A model generated the notes under the pieces. That model saw nothing but the letters and a program-made list of their open reading frames with translations. It searched no databases and was not told the DNA's origin. A DNA stretch of 64,000 nucleotides from Galbula dea (Eukaryota > Chordata > Aves > Piciformes > Galbulidae), in assembly GCA_013399015.1 (NCBI GenBank), contig VWZX01000778.1:94095-158094 (forward strand), in the 5' to 3' direction. Of this stretch, positions 23,373-34,695 are shown piece by piece (positions within the stretch are counted from its first letter, which is position 1; every line of letters starts with the position of its first letter). The position numbers were made by a program, and so were the translations under genes.

Positions 23373-26300
23373 CTGGAAGAGAGAGCTCCAGGACATGCTG
23401 GCACATGAACAGCAAAAGGATTTTCTTATTCACTTCTGCTTCTACCATTAGAACAAACCCAGGCTGGCATTTGCCAAGTTAACTGAAGCAGAAAACAGAT
23501 CCGAAAAATTGGCTTCCTTGCCTTCCTCCAAGCTCTGCATCAGGTTGTGCCCAATGTGCTTCAGGTTGGTGCTCTCAGGAGGAGCCACCCCTTCCCATGC
23601 CTTTGAAGGAGAGGACAGATCCCTTGGTCACATAGCAGCTCACTCTGCCAGGCCCAGTCATGGGTAACAGAGATTATGCAATCCATCAAGCAATTGCCAT
23701 GCCAAGTGTGACAGGGAGAGGGTCTCATGGGAAGTAGGAGAGGAGAAACAGCCAAGGAACAACCTCTGCTGGGCTGACCTCACTTGATGGTGTTGAGACA
23801 AGAATGGCTTTTGACAACTGAAATCAGAAAAGCTACTGAATTTCTTTCCAAAATTATTAGTATTGCTTTGTGTATTTTGCTTGAGAACTGATAATTCTGT
23901 TTCTGTATCATTGCAGGACACAAACAGTCACAGCAGTACAAAACCTCAGGGCAGGTTACCAGACAAAAGTATGCCAGAACATTTTATCTCCATGTCATGT
24001 TATGCTGATTTCCTTTTGATTACTATATTTTTAAAATCCATCAGTGGTGGCTGCAACTCAATACCAATTAAATACACTGTCATGACTTCTAGAGTGAAGT
24101 GCTGCTCCTTTGCTTCACAGTGAAGCAATTTGACACTTTGCATAAAATAAGCATTATTACAACAATTAATGGAGCAAACCTGGAAAGATTATAGCAGGCT
24201 GACAAAAGGATGCTACCCTGGCCTAACCAGGTGGAAGCAGTCTCAGAGAAGATACCAGCAGTGTGGGTTGTTACTATGGCTGTTGTAGGAATCCTGACAG
24301 TGCTATAAGGAACAGGGGGAGATGGCTTTAGTTTACTTCAAAACCACTTTTCAGCCCCATGGAAGTGGGTTGGAGCAGATTACATTTGAAAACACCAGCT
24401 CTTGTGTTGTCAGCTTTCACAAGATTCAGATACTTGTTTTCCAAGGTCTCACCAGCTCTATTAACTCCAAGTAACTTATTTAACAGGGAACTTTAGCCAT
24501 CAATACCTTTAGCATTTTTCCTCAATGATCTCCTAATGCCCTGGAGCTGACATTAACCAGTGCTGTGCTCTGGATTCCCACTGGCAGTTTTATGAACAGA
24601 GAGAAGAAGAGACAGGTAATAATTGGAAACTTTCTCCTCCTTCTCTGAGGTAGTATCTCATAAGCTCTAATTACACTATTTCCTTCCACTATTGCATTAT
24701 TTTTGTCCAAGCCCCAGCTGCACCTGGACAGCATGACCCAAGACAGGAGAACCACACACGTACAGTGACTAAAAGCTCAGGATTGTTTCAGGGAGAGACA
24801 TAAGCACCTATGGACAAGAATAACAGTGATGAATGTTGCAGCAGGGCTCACTTCAACATCACTTTGCTGCTCCTAGGTGCAGATTGCACTGCAGAGAATA
24901 TGCACATGAGTACACCTGAAGAAATCTTACAGCAACTTTTTAAAGGAATTGTATGTTTTCTAATTGCAACTTTCCACTGAGCTTATTGCTACTGACTTTG
25001 AGGATCAAGTTCTCATGCTGTTGCCAAGTTAACTAGCAGATCACTGCCCATGTACTCCCATAGCATGTAGGTGCCACAACAAAGTCCTTGCTGTCACTTC
25101 TAAAAAACCTTGATCTTCTGCAGCTTAGGCTGAGCTATAAAAACTAGCTGCAGACCTGACCTTGACTGAGCATAACACGAGTGTAGCAAAATAACACCAT
25201 TACACAGCCAAGCTTACTGCCTGTAGGATCAACTTCTTCACCTTTTATGAATGAGGAGCGATTTGTTGGGCACGACCTGGAAATTGAAGTCCAAGTGGCA
25301 ACACTCAGCAAGGGCTGCAGGCTTCCTTTTGGGTGACCAATGCACAGCTATGGCAAATCCACCTCCTAGGAATGGTCTTTTTCCTAACAAGATTTGACAA
25401 GCACTGTTTACCCACTGACAGGAAATTAGAATAGACAGATTTTCCCTGTGAAAATGAAAAGCCTCTTGTGCAGATCAAATGCAGCATCAAAGCCCATCTT
25501 GTGTAGTTTGGTGAGTATCCCTTGCCCATAGTGGCTTGGTGGAGCACAGCAGAGAGGCACAGTGTTCCCAGCAGCCTGATGCCTCGGGGCATGATCAGAG
25601 ATTGCAACTTGCAGGGCATAAGGGAAGGTAACAGTCCTATCTCAACCCTCTTGATTTAAATCTCACTTATTTAAATCCTCCCATGAAGAAGCTGGGGATC
25701 CCAAGCAAAGCAGCCCAGGAGGGGACACTGCTCCCCTAGCAGGTAGACAGGCTGCTGGAAAGGTGATATGCCACTAGTACATGTACAGAAGCACTTGATA
25801 AGCTTATTCCTCACACCCTTAATCAACATGATCTTCTTTATGAAAACAGACCACCTCAATGTTACTACATAGGGCTCTCCTTCTACAAAAAGATTGGAGT
25901 AGCAATAAATACAAAGCCCAGCTCAAATGCGAACTGCTTTTGTGAATTTGTTTACATTTGAACAAATCTGGAGTAAGTTCAGACAAATTGATTGTGGACT
26001 GGGATCCTTCTATGGGGTCACTTGCAGCTGGAGGAGCTGTGCTGTTCTCAGCAGAAAGATGCTCTTACCCTATGTCTCAACTCCCTTCCCTGCAGTTACA
26101 CCTGCAGTCTCACCTGCCAGCTCTATTATTTTTCACTCCCAGCCTGGGGATGTTCAGGTCCACCCAAGAGGTGGCTGCACTTCATTTGCCAGCCAATTGC
26201 GTATGAAACTCGTGTCAACTAATACACTTTGGTGAGCCTTCAGAGGGAAAGGCATAAAACATGATTATGTGTATCCTTTGTGAGCCTATTCACCATCAGC

Positions 26301-29300
26301 TGGAGGCTCCTGGCTAAGAGGCTTCAGCAGGAGAGGACAAGGGTATCCAGAGACAGCCTCTCCTCAAAGCCATGGGGAAGACTATAGGAAGGGGCTGGAG
26401 AGCTGTGTGTACTGTCAGCCTGGCACCCTGCTGCTTCAGGGCACGACTGCCTGCACTGCATCATTTCTGCTTAAACTGTTAGCAAAAAAGCCTTCAGCAG
26501 CAGAGATTTCCCAGCTGCCAGGTCTGACGCAGAGCAGCTGGAGGCACTCAGAGAGCCACCAGTGGCAGCCAGCACCACCTCCCGGCACGGCTCCAGCTCC
26601 GGGGGTCACACGGGACCATGTGCCGGCAGAGGCAGTCAGGGCTATTACCTCGAAATACACCAAGGACACCTACTCCGACACCGTTCCTGCCCCAGCCGTA
26701 TCTCCACCTGCCCTATCATCCCTTCCTGGCACAGCAAGGTTGACAGATCCACTGTCTGGGAAATGAGCCTCCCTAAACAGTGGGAGTAGTTACCATGGAA
26801 ATAAAGGTTTCTCGGCCCAACTCCACCAAAATATTGATTTTCCTCCCACTGTTTCACAGGATGCTTATTAATAACAGCAGCAGCAAAGCCAGAGAGAAGC
26901 TGGGGCAAGACTAACAAGTTGGGTTTTGGAAAAATCACCAGGAATCATTGTGGAGAAGTCACTGATTTGCAGGACAATCCTGTGAATCACTTGAGGGTTT
27001 CAGCTTGTGTCTTGCACCCAGATATGCAGATACAAATCTGTGCTTCACAGTTTGAAGCCTTGAGAAGATTCATCCAGTGAAATTCCAGATTACACCCCAG
27101 AGCAGGCTGCAGTTTCCACTTGTTCTTTGAGGGTCCAGAGCACACAAAGGCAAAAGGGAGTTGCTACTTACCGCTACTGTCTGGGACAGTCTCTGCTTTT
27201 GATTTTAAATTCACATCCATCTCCATCCTGGGTCCCAGCACCAGCATCCTCCCATCTGAGCCCTCCCCACCTTATAGCCCAGCAGGACCATATTAGCTAT
27301 TTAAATTACATCTCCTGAGCTAGGCAGAGGTACAGAAGTTGTTTATAAACAACCTATTTCTGAAATTAGTGGGGAACAAGGGAAAATACCTCCAGTGAGG
27401 AAGATGGTGGAGGCTGACTGTGCCCAAAAGAGTGCATTGAGTCTGCCCCAAGCTCTTAGCACAGCATCAGCTCAAGCCCTTCCCAAACACAGCATCCTGC
27501 CTCATCCTGCACCATGCTCCACATCTCCCTTACACAGCTCAGAATAAGCATCATGTTAAAACATCATTGAAACCCTTAAGGGTTAGCAGAGGGCAGACAA
27601 CATAAGGAACACACAACTAATGACAAACAGCTTTTGACAGATGCTCAGAGCCAGAAAGTCTGCGTGGCACCTGTGTAGCATTGATAATCCAGGTAGGAGC
27701 AGTAGGAGGGGTGCAAGTATTACAGAGACTATACATTGCACATCAATTAATTTCAAATTTAAGCAATAGGTACCTTTGTAGTTTGTTTTTTCTTAATTAC
27801 ATTTAAATGCCATGGGTCAAAAACATGTACCCAGATCCAGTCCAGAGCACTCAGGCTCCTAAATATCCCCAAAGACCTGGCCTCTGGTCGATGATATCTG
27901 ATTGGAAATAGATTGAATCTAAACTCTTCTAGTCACAATGCTGGGTCATTTGGGATATTGAGCAAAGCCTTCACACAGGAAGGAAAAATCAAAGGTGCTG
28001 ACCTGGTCCTTATTTCCTACACCCTGCCTGCTACACTGAGTAAGGCTGGGAGTGGTGGGTCAGCAGCCTGGAGCAGTTCTGGCACTGGGGATGAGTGAAT
28101 CCTAGCCACCTACACACAACATATTAGGACTGCAGAGATTGTTTTTAAGGAAACAACTCTCATGTACATTGGTCTGCTGGAATTAATAAAATAGAACCCT
28201 GAATAAAAGAAAATGAATACAGGCTTTCTTTGTAAATATGCAATAAAGAGAGTATCTTTTGCATAAGTATGTCATGCTGAGATGGGCAGAACAGCTTAGC
28301 TGTGCTTGGGGGTGATCCTTGTCTATACCAGGTTACACACACTGTTCGCCATTCACTTTGGGGCACACTGCAGCAATTTGGGCATTCAGCCTATCATTAA
28401 CATGCATATCTAGGAGTGTGGTGTCTCATCAGAACTGTCTAGGACATATTTTAGCACATCAGAGCTTAGAACTGGAAATGCTTACACAGAAATACGCAGA
28501 TGGGTAGCGGTGCAGGATGGAAACACTTCAAAATATGTGTGGTGCTTGCAGCAAACTTTGCCTCACTGATCCTTTCCTCCTTGGAAGAGCTTGCAAAAGT
28601 CCCTGGGGGAATCTGGATTATACCATGCTCCTGGGAAGGGAAGGGGTTGCAATTAAAGCATAAACCATATATTCTATAAGGAATGGGCTGTTTGGTTTTT
28701 GCAAAGCTTTGTTCCAGAAGCATATGCACAGCCTGTCACAGGTGGGGTTGCAGAACACTCCAGAGCTGCCCTGGGTTATTTCTTGGCTCTTTACAAAAGC
28801 CAAGCAGCTCAGCTGCATTTAAAACATGATTGTCCTCAGAATCACTGTGTGTAAATCACTCGCTGAGGGCCAGGTCTGCCCTGCTCGCATGGCAACCAGC
28901 TGAAAGGGGCACTCAGCCAAAATAAAAGAGGTGCAAACGAAACCAGGTGGGAGTAGGAGTCCCCTGCCCACAACAGCCTGTGCACTAACAACCACCTAAC
29001 CCCATCTACAAAAGCTCAGGAGAAAGCGAGTGGCTGAGCACTAAGCAGAGGTAAATGAATCCTTCAGGGAATCAATACAACAACCACCAGCTCCAAAGGG
29101 CTGGAAAGCAGCCCGAGAGGGTGGCAGATCCCACACTCACTCCAAGAGCACACATGCTCTTACAGCCCCAGAGAAAGTTTAATTTGCTTCAACTGTTTCA
29201 CTAACCCCAAAGCCCTGGTGGATGCTGTTAACACACTGGGATCGCTCCGCAGGAAACAGCACAGAGCAGAAAACGCTGCTGGTGCAGAGGAGCCCCTTGG

Positions 29301-32176
29301 TTTCTGACAGGCACCAGGGTTAGCCTCAGTACCTGGGCTTTGTAAGCAATGAAAGCCTCCAAAAAAACAGCAAACAAACTAGGTTTTGCCAAAGTAGTCT
29401 CTTAATTTAGCAGGAGGGGCTGAAAGGGTGAGAGGAAATGCAGAAACTCCATGTAACATCCTAGAGTGTGTTTAAAGGAAAAAAAGTTAGTGAAGAGCTG
29501 ACACTGAATGTACTTTCTGTCCAGAGAATGAGGTTTGCACGAGGACAAAGAGGTACTTTTTGTCAAAGTCTCCCTCTCTGGCACCAGAGGTTAAGCACCC
29601 TGCCCAAAGTTTCCTTACACCCACTCCTCTTCACTGTCACCAAGCTACAAGCAGAGGCATCCGCACCAACGATGGGGAAAGACATTCCAGCCAGCAGGAC
29701 CCTGAGAGCTGCTCTCTTCCCTGCCCCTCCTCCAGCCACTCATCTCCCATTCAAGCCACCCAAGCCAAGCCAGGGTTCTCCTGCTGATGGTTTCCCTCTG
29801 GTTCCTGCCTGGCCGGTGGAGCTGCCCAGTTTCGATCACCTCAGATAATGCCTGTCTTCCTTCCAGCATCAGGTCCTGCCTGGACACAGGGTTCATTCTC
29901 ACCAGGTTGTTCTACTGCCCATTCTGGACACAGCTGCAATCATCTAGACTCATTTAAATCATTCTTTTTGCTTTACTCCCTTAAGAGTAAGATGCTTGCG
30001 CAGGGGTGAAATGAGTGAGGATGACACAGGGATCAAGCACTGGGGGGTTAGTGCTGGAAAGGGTGAGGATCATCCTTCAAAAGAAAGGATCCTCAGAATC
30101 AACAAAAATCAGTGTCACAAAATTTAACGCTACCTGGAGCTTCAAGGCCAGATCCTGATAATAAATATACACAGGATCCTAACATTGGCAGTGTAAGGAA
30201 AGGGCTTTGCTAAAGCTGTGAGGATGATATGTCCCTGGCTGGAGCTCAGACCAACTCTAGCTCCAACAGCAAGCACAGGAGATTCCTGCAGGGACTAAAA
30301 TTAGCTGGAGGGAAATTAATGCAAATCCTTGGGCACACAAACAGGACTGGGATCACACTGCTGGGGAAGACTTGGGCTGTAAACAGCTCTGTGCTCCAGG
30401 GAGCTGGCAGGCAGTGGTCAGGCTGGCCAGGAATAGCAAGGAGAAACAAAGGCTGTGATCTGGACTGGAGCAAGACACACCTGGGGCTCCCACATTGGAA
30501 AGGGTAAGAGCAGACAGCCTGGGTAGGGCACACACCTTCAAGGAGGTGACAGAAGTAGAAAGGTACTGTTCACTGCAGAAACCTGCTAAATTTATGTTGG
30601 TTTAACATGCAGCTTGCACAGGTTAATGAGAAGGGGAGGAAGGCCCCAGCTTCCTGACAGTGATTAGAGCAGTTTGCTTCCCCCCATCAGCAGCCAAGCA
30701 AAGCCCTAACAGCACAATAGCAAACCACTAAGGCTCAGCTATATCCCAGACATGTTTTAGCTTTAACTATGGCAAAACACAGCCACAACTTGGCTGGAAA
30801 GGTGGCAATTCCCACATTCATATAGGCACAGGTTTAATGTTAAACATCTCAGGCGGTGCTCATGTGCACCAGCTCCCAATGGGATGCCAGCACTGAGCTA
30901 TTGCATCCAGCCCTGCCCACACTGCACAGCCAAATGGCTCCCACTCTTGTTGTCTCTCTCTTGGAGACCTCAGTCAGCAGACACCTGCATTTTAAGCTGA
31001 TTAATCTACTCTGGCTCAGCATACTAGACCTCCAGAAGAAGCACTAGGAGATGCACTGGAAGATATGTTGAGATCTTGTGTTGTGGCACAGGGCTCAGCC
31101 CAGGGCCGCTCATCCCTCCTTCCTCCCAGCCCTAGCATCAGCATAAATACTCAGAGCTAGTGGACAGAAAGAATAGAAAAAAATTGAGTGTTTTTACACC
31201 AGCCTTGCTACTGAGGTCCTGCTATATCACAGCTCAAGCTGAAAGGTTTTGTTTCACTGAGACTACTCGGAGGAGCCAGGGCTCCAGCAGGATTTCAGCA
31301 GCTCCCATACCATCCTTATCACCCATTCCTCTCCCTTCTTGCGTCACATCCTCACCGGAGCTGATTCAGCTGTACACAGGCCACATGGTGAATCACACTG
31401 GGAACTGCTGCAAGCTAAAAATAGCCCCGTGGGGTTTTTTTTTGGTTCTTGGGTGGTTATTTTTAAGCTGCTCACTTCCCCTACCCAGGTCACCATTCAG
31501 TCCCTCACACGCTTACACCAGTGCTAGGAAAGGGATGAACTTTAGGACATTGTAAGGGAAGGGCAAGGGCTGCTCATGATCACTGAAAGCAAAGTTTAGG
31601 CTTCAGACCTTCAATTTACAGCATTAGCTGTTTGAATTTGGTACAGGCTTTGGTGCACACCTTACTTACAGGGTGGCACAGCCAGCATGGTGGAAACCAG
31701 CAGCATCTAGGGTAAGCAATCCACTCAAACCCCAGCAGCTTGCCAGGGATGTACATCAACACCTATTCTATCTGCTTCTGCATTTTGCTTCTCTTTCAGC
31801 TGGCAAAGAGAAGCTATCTCAATAGGGAGCAGCTTCAGCCAAGAAAAATAAGCATTACCTTACATTCCCAGGCTTGTTTATCATTATCACCATGCTCCGC
31901 TCTAACTGGGAGGTGGCATTATGCATCATGCTGCCTACTTCCAAATAATAAGCTACATGTGTAAATAGGCTCCACTCTTTTGACTTGAATAGCTAACAAA
32001 TGAGCAAACAAAAACTCCACAGCCCACCACACTCTTGTTTAACTGATGCCGAGGATGCTTTTATGCCTCCCGAAGGTGACACATCCATCACTCTCGCAGC
32101 TTGAGCAGCTCCTGTATCACTGTCAAAACCCAAAGGCACTTGTGCTGGCTGCAGCTGGCACACATGTCACTGAGGA
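23373..32176. other. Repeat-poor unique sequence, no gene recognised
   Basis: Nearly 9 kb without a recognisable CR1 copy or exon. A GC- and CpG-richer stretch at about 26520-26710 carries a 119-codon plus-strand frame (26407-26766) and counter-frames, none with known features. An octamer ATGCAAAT lies at 30319-30326. Open frames of 126 codons (29468-29848) and 131 codons (31160-31555) appear to be chance. Confidence 0.5.
26789..26802. promoter_or_regulatory. RFX X-box-like motif
   Basis: GTTACCATGGAAAT closely matches the X-box bound by RFX factors (GTNRCCNNRGYAAC), differing at two positions of the second half-site. It sits just downstream of the CpG-richer stretch at 26.5-26.7 kb. X-boxes are typical of ciliary-gene promoters, but no transcription unit is visible here. 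Confidence 0.25.
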
Positions 32177-32316
32177 TCAGGCTGGCATTCCTGCCTCACC
32201 TGCTAGGCTCAGACCCATAAATGTCAGGCTGGCACTGCTGCATCACCTGCTAGGCTCAGACCCAAAAAGGTCAGGCTGGCCCTGCTGCATCACCTGCTAG
32301 GCTCAGACCCAAAACT
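32177..32316. repeat. 47-bp minisatellite, three copies
   Basis: The motif TCAGGCTGGC...CACCTGCTAGGCTCAGACCC repeats with starts at 32177, 32224 and 32271, an exact 47-base period. Copies 2 and 3 differ at very few positions; copy 1 is more diverged. The 84-codon frame 32046-32300 runs through it, and its repeated peptide is only the product of the tandem array. Confidence 0.93.
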
Positions 32317-33419
32317 GATGTGATGCTTGCTCCTGCTACATCATCATTATCCCAGCTGCTGTGAAGGCTGGAGATGGATTCAGATATGTGAGGAACATGT
32401 CCTCACACCAGGCAGGAAGGGAAGGGTATCACCAGGGCATTTGATCTGAGCAGGGCTCCCGTGGGATATCCCAGCTCCGGATTAGACCATTGCAGTGTTC
32501 ACTTGAGGAGCCCATATAGATTTCTGAGCACACTCCTGCTGCACAGCTTTCCCACTTTATTGAACCCTCTGCAAATGGCTTTTTCTTCATCACAGCTTTA
32601 CCTCCTTTTGTATTCCTTAATTTTCTTCCATAGTCTGTATTATTATCTATTGCAAGAAGAGTTATTTAAGAACCTTTGGACTATAATGGGTTTGGTATTA
32701 CAGGAAAATAAAGCAGCTCTCCAGGAAACTTGTGCTGATTTCAGCCTTTCCATTTACTCTGTGATGCATCACACTGTGCTCTAATGTCTCACTAATCTGC
32801 AGCTCAATCTGCTGCTAAACGAGCTCATGATGCAGAAGCCACTCACTAAGGTTGCTTGATATTCATCTGTTGATTGAATCATTTGCTTCTTGTGATTTGC
32901 AAATGGGCCAAAGAGCCAGAAGCCCTTTTTCTCCCAGAAAAGTTAATTGGATCAGCATCCTGCACTGGCAGGTGGTACTGCAGCTCCTACCCAGACTTCC
33001 ACTGACTCCAGCATCATGGAGAGGCCACCCAGCAAGATAGGGCAATGGGGGCTGAGGACACAGATTCCCCAAGTGACCGTTTTCTGCAGCAACCAAACAC
33101 TTTGATTTCTTGCAGAGGCCTCAGGCAGCCCATGCAGAGATGCAGGTTGCTCTGCTCTACCCAGGAAGATCCCTGCCCCAGAGTGATTGCTGTTTCCTTC
33201 AGCCTCATTGCAGCACAAGTGCCCAGCAGCAGGGCTGGCCACCAAGAAACCTTTCTTTCTCCAGATATTCTCTACAACTAATTTACCCCTCCATAGTTCC
33301 ACCTCACTCTTCTTTGAGAGCTAATCTTTACCAGCAGCCCCTTTGGACACATCCCACCCAGCTATTCACAGGTACAACTACTTCTTCATAGCTTGTAAAT
33401 GAAGACTCTCCTTCAGCAG
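32317..33419. other. Unique non-coding sequence, no gene recognised
   Basis: A T-rich, polypyrimidine-like stretch (about 32520-32680) encodes a hydrophobic 107-codon frame (32461-32784) simply because TTT/CTT/TAT codons dominate. No exon structure or repeat recognised. Frames of 93-116 codons at 32952-33391 overlap on both strands. Confidence 0.5.
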
Positions 33420-33760
33420 CAGTTGATTTTAGCTAATTTTTAGTACCCCAGCATGCAACACACCATTTTCTATCTTCCTCAGTAATTAAGCTGTTAGTGC
33501 CACTGTTAAAGAAGCACTTAATGGTATTTCTATGAGGTTTCCAACCAAATGAAGTTGCAAGCAAGGTGTATCAGGCACCACGGCTGCATCTCTGTGATTA
33601 CCTGGCTGTAAATAAAGCCTCAGAATATATGGTTTATTATGGTGATAACACACATTTTGTAGGTTACATAAATTGGAGCAATCCTGCTGACAGAGGAAAA
33701 ATAGTGGTGTGTGATGGTTTCCTCTGGTTGCTAGGGAATAGAGTTAGTGCTCAGATCCTT
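33420..33760. promoter_or_regulatory. Candidate conserved non-coding element
   Basis: AT-rich sequence with ATTTTAGCTAATTTTTAG, CAGTAATTAAGCTG, CACTTAATGG and GGTGATAACAC cores. The 72-codon frame crossing it (33566-33784) has no known domain. I propose a regulatory element on composition alone. Confidence 0.25.
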
Positions 33761-34393
33761 ACATGCCTCGGTGCACCCTCGTGACAGATGATAGATTCAG
33801 CACATGTGTGGAGCCCAGCCTGTTAGCAAGCCCTGACTGAGGGGAAAGCAGCCATTCAGTGGCAGCAAGAGCCATTTAACAAAAATATATGCATTTTTCA
33901 TTAGGAGAATTACATTTGTTTGCCCAAGGCATTTAAGAAAATGTAAGCAAAGAACAAAGTTAGAGCTAAAGAGACAGGTGGTCCATGCAGGCAAACCCAG
34001 AGCAGCTACACAGAGACACAAGATGGTCTATGTCAAGGATTTTAACACCTGTCCAAAGCCCTAATGTGAATGAGCTGTGATTTTTCAAACATGGCCTTTG
34101 ATACCACTGCAAATCCCACACAGCTCAAAGGGCCAGTGCAAGCCTCTGCCCCATGGTCTACTCCTCATAGTAGAGGGTCAGCACAGCTGCAAAGCAGGTC
34201 CCCTTCTCTCCTTACATAGGAGTTATGTTCTCCTGCATCAGGAAGCTCAGCCTGGTTCCTGCTTCTGTAAATGTTTGCTAAGGCAAATTGTAGTTTGTTT
34301 TATTGGTCTGATGCACCAATTTGCTAGAAATAGCATGGCACTTGGTCAGAGAACATGGAAAGTGGTCACGTAGCAGCAAACAGGGAGCACCTC

Positions 34394-34463
34394 TTATTTA
34401 TATATATGTGTGTGCATGTGTCTGTTTTTTTTAATATTTATATAAATACATATACACACACAG
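34394..34463. repeat. TA/TG/CA microsatellite-like tract
   Basis: Alternating pyrimidine-purine sequence: TATATATATGTGTGTG-type, then a T-run, then ATATTTATATAAATAC and ATACACACACAC-type repeats. The two halves are roughly inverted, so a weak hairpin or Z-DNA-prone tract is possible. Simple sequence. Confidence 0.75.
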
Positions 34464-34695
34464 TTAGGTCAGCTAATCTATCACCCTGCCTCATCGCAGC
34501 AACAGCTCTGCCAACCCACCCCCAAGGTGCACCTCTAACCTGCTTATAACTATAGCAAAGTTGAATTATAAAGACAGTATTAAACCATACAGATTAAAAT
34601 AAAGAAAACAACTGCCATGAGTACAACTACGCCTTGTCCACAAGCAAGGTATTTCTTACACAGCCAAGGCAGCTGATCTATCTTCCTGTGTCATC
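34458..34695 (+). repeat. Pair of diverged 38-bp direct repeats, 200 bp apart
   Basis: The segments 34458-34495 and 34658-34695 align without gaps at 29 of 38 positions, sharing ACACAG, CAGCT and ATCTATC blocks and a CATC end. Their starts are exactly 200 bases apart. They may be relics of an old local duplication; flanking similarity is not obvious. Confidence 0.45.

Noticed and set aside
24645..24656. TGAGGTAGTATC, resembling the start of let-7
   Set aside because: The match stops after the first ten bases, and no complementary arm of a hairpin was found nearby.
32046..32300. 84-codon frame with a repeated peptide
   Set aside because: The repetition is the direct result of the 47-bp minisatellite passing through the frame.
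33721..33737. GGTTGCTAGGGAAT as an RFX X-box
   Set aside because: One base short in the spacer and mismatched in the second half-site.
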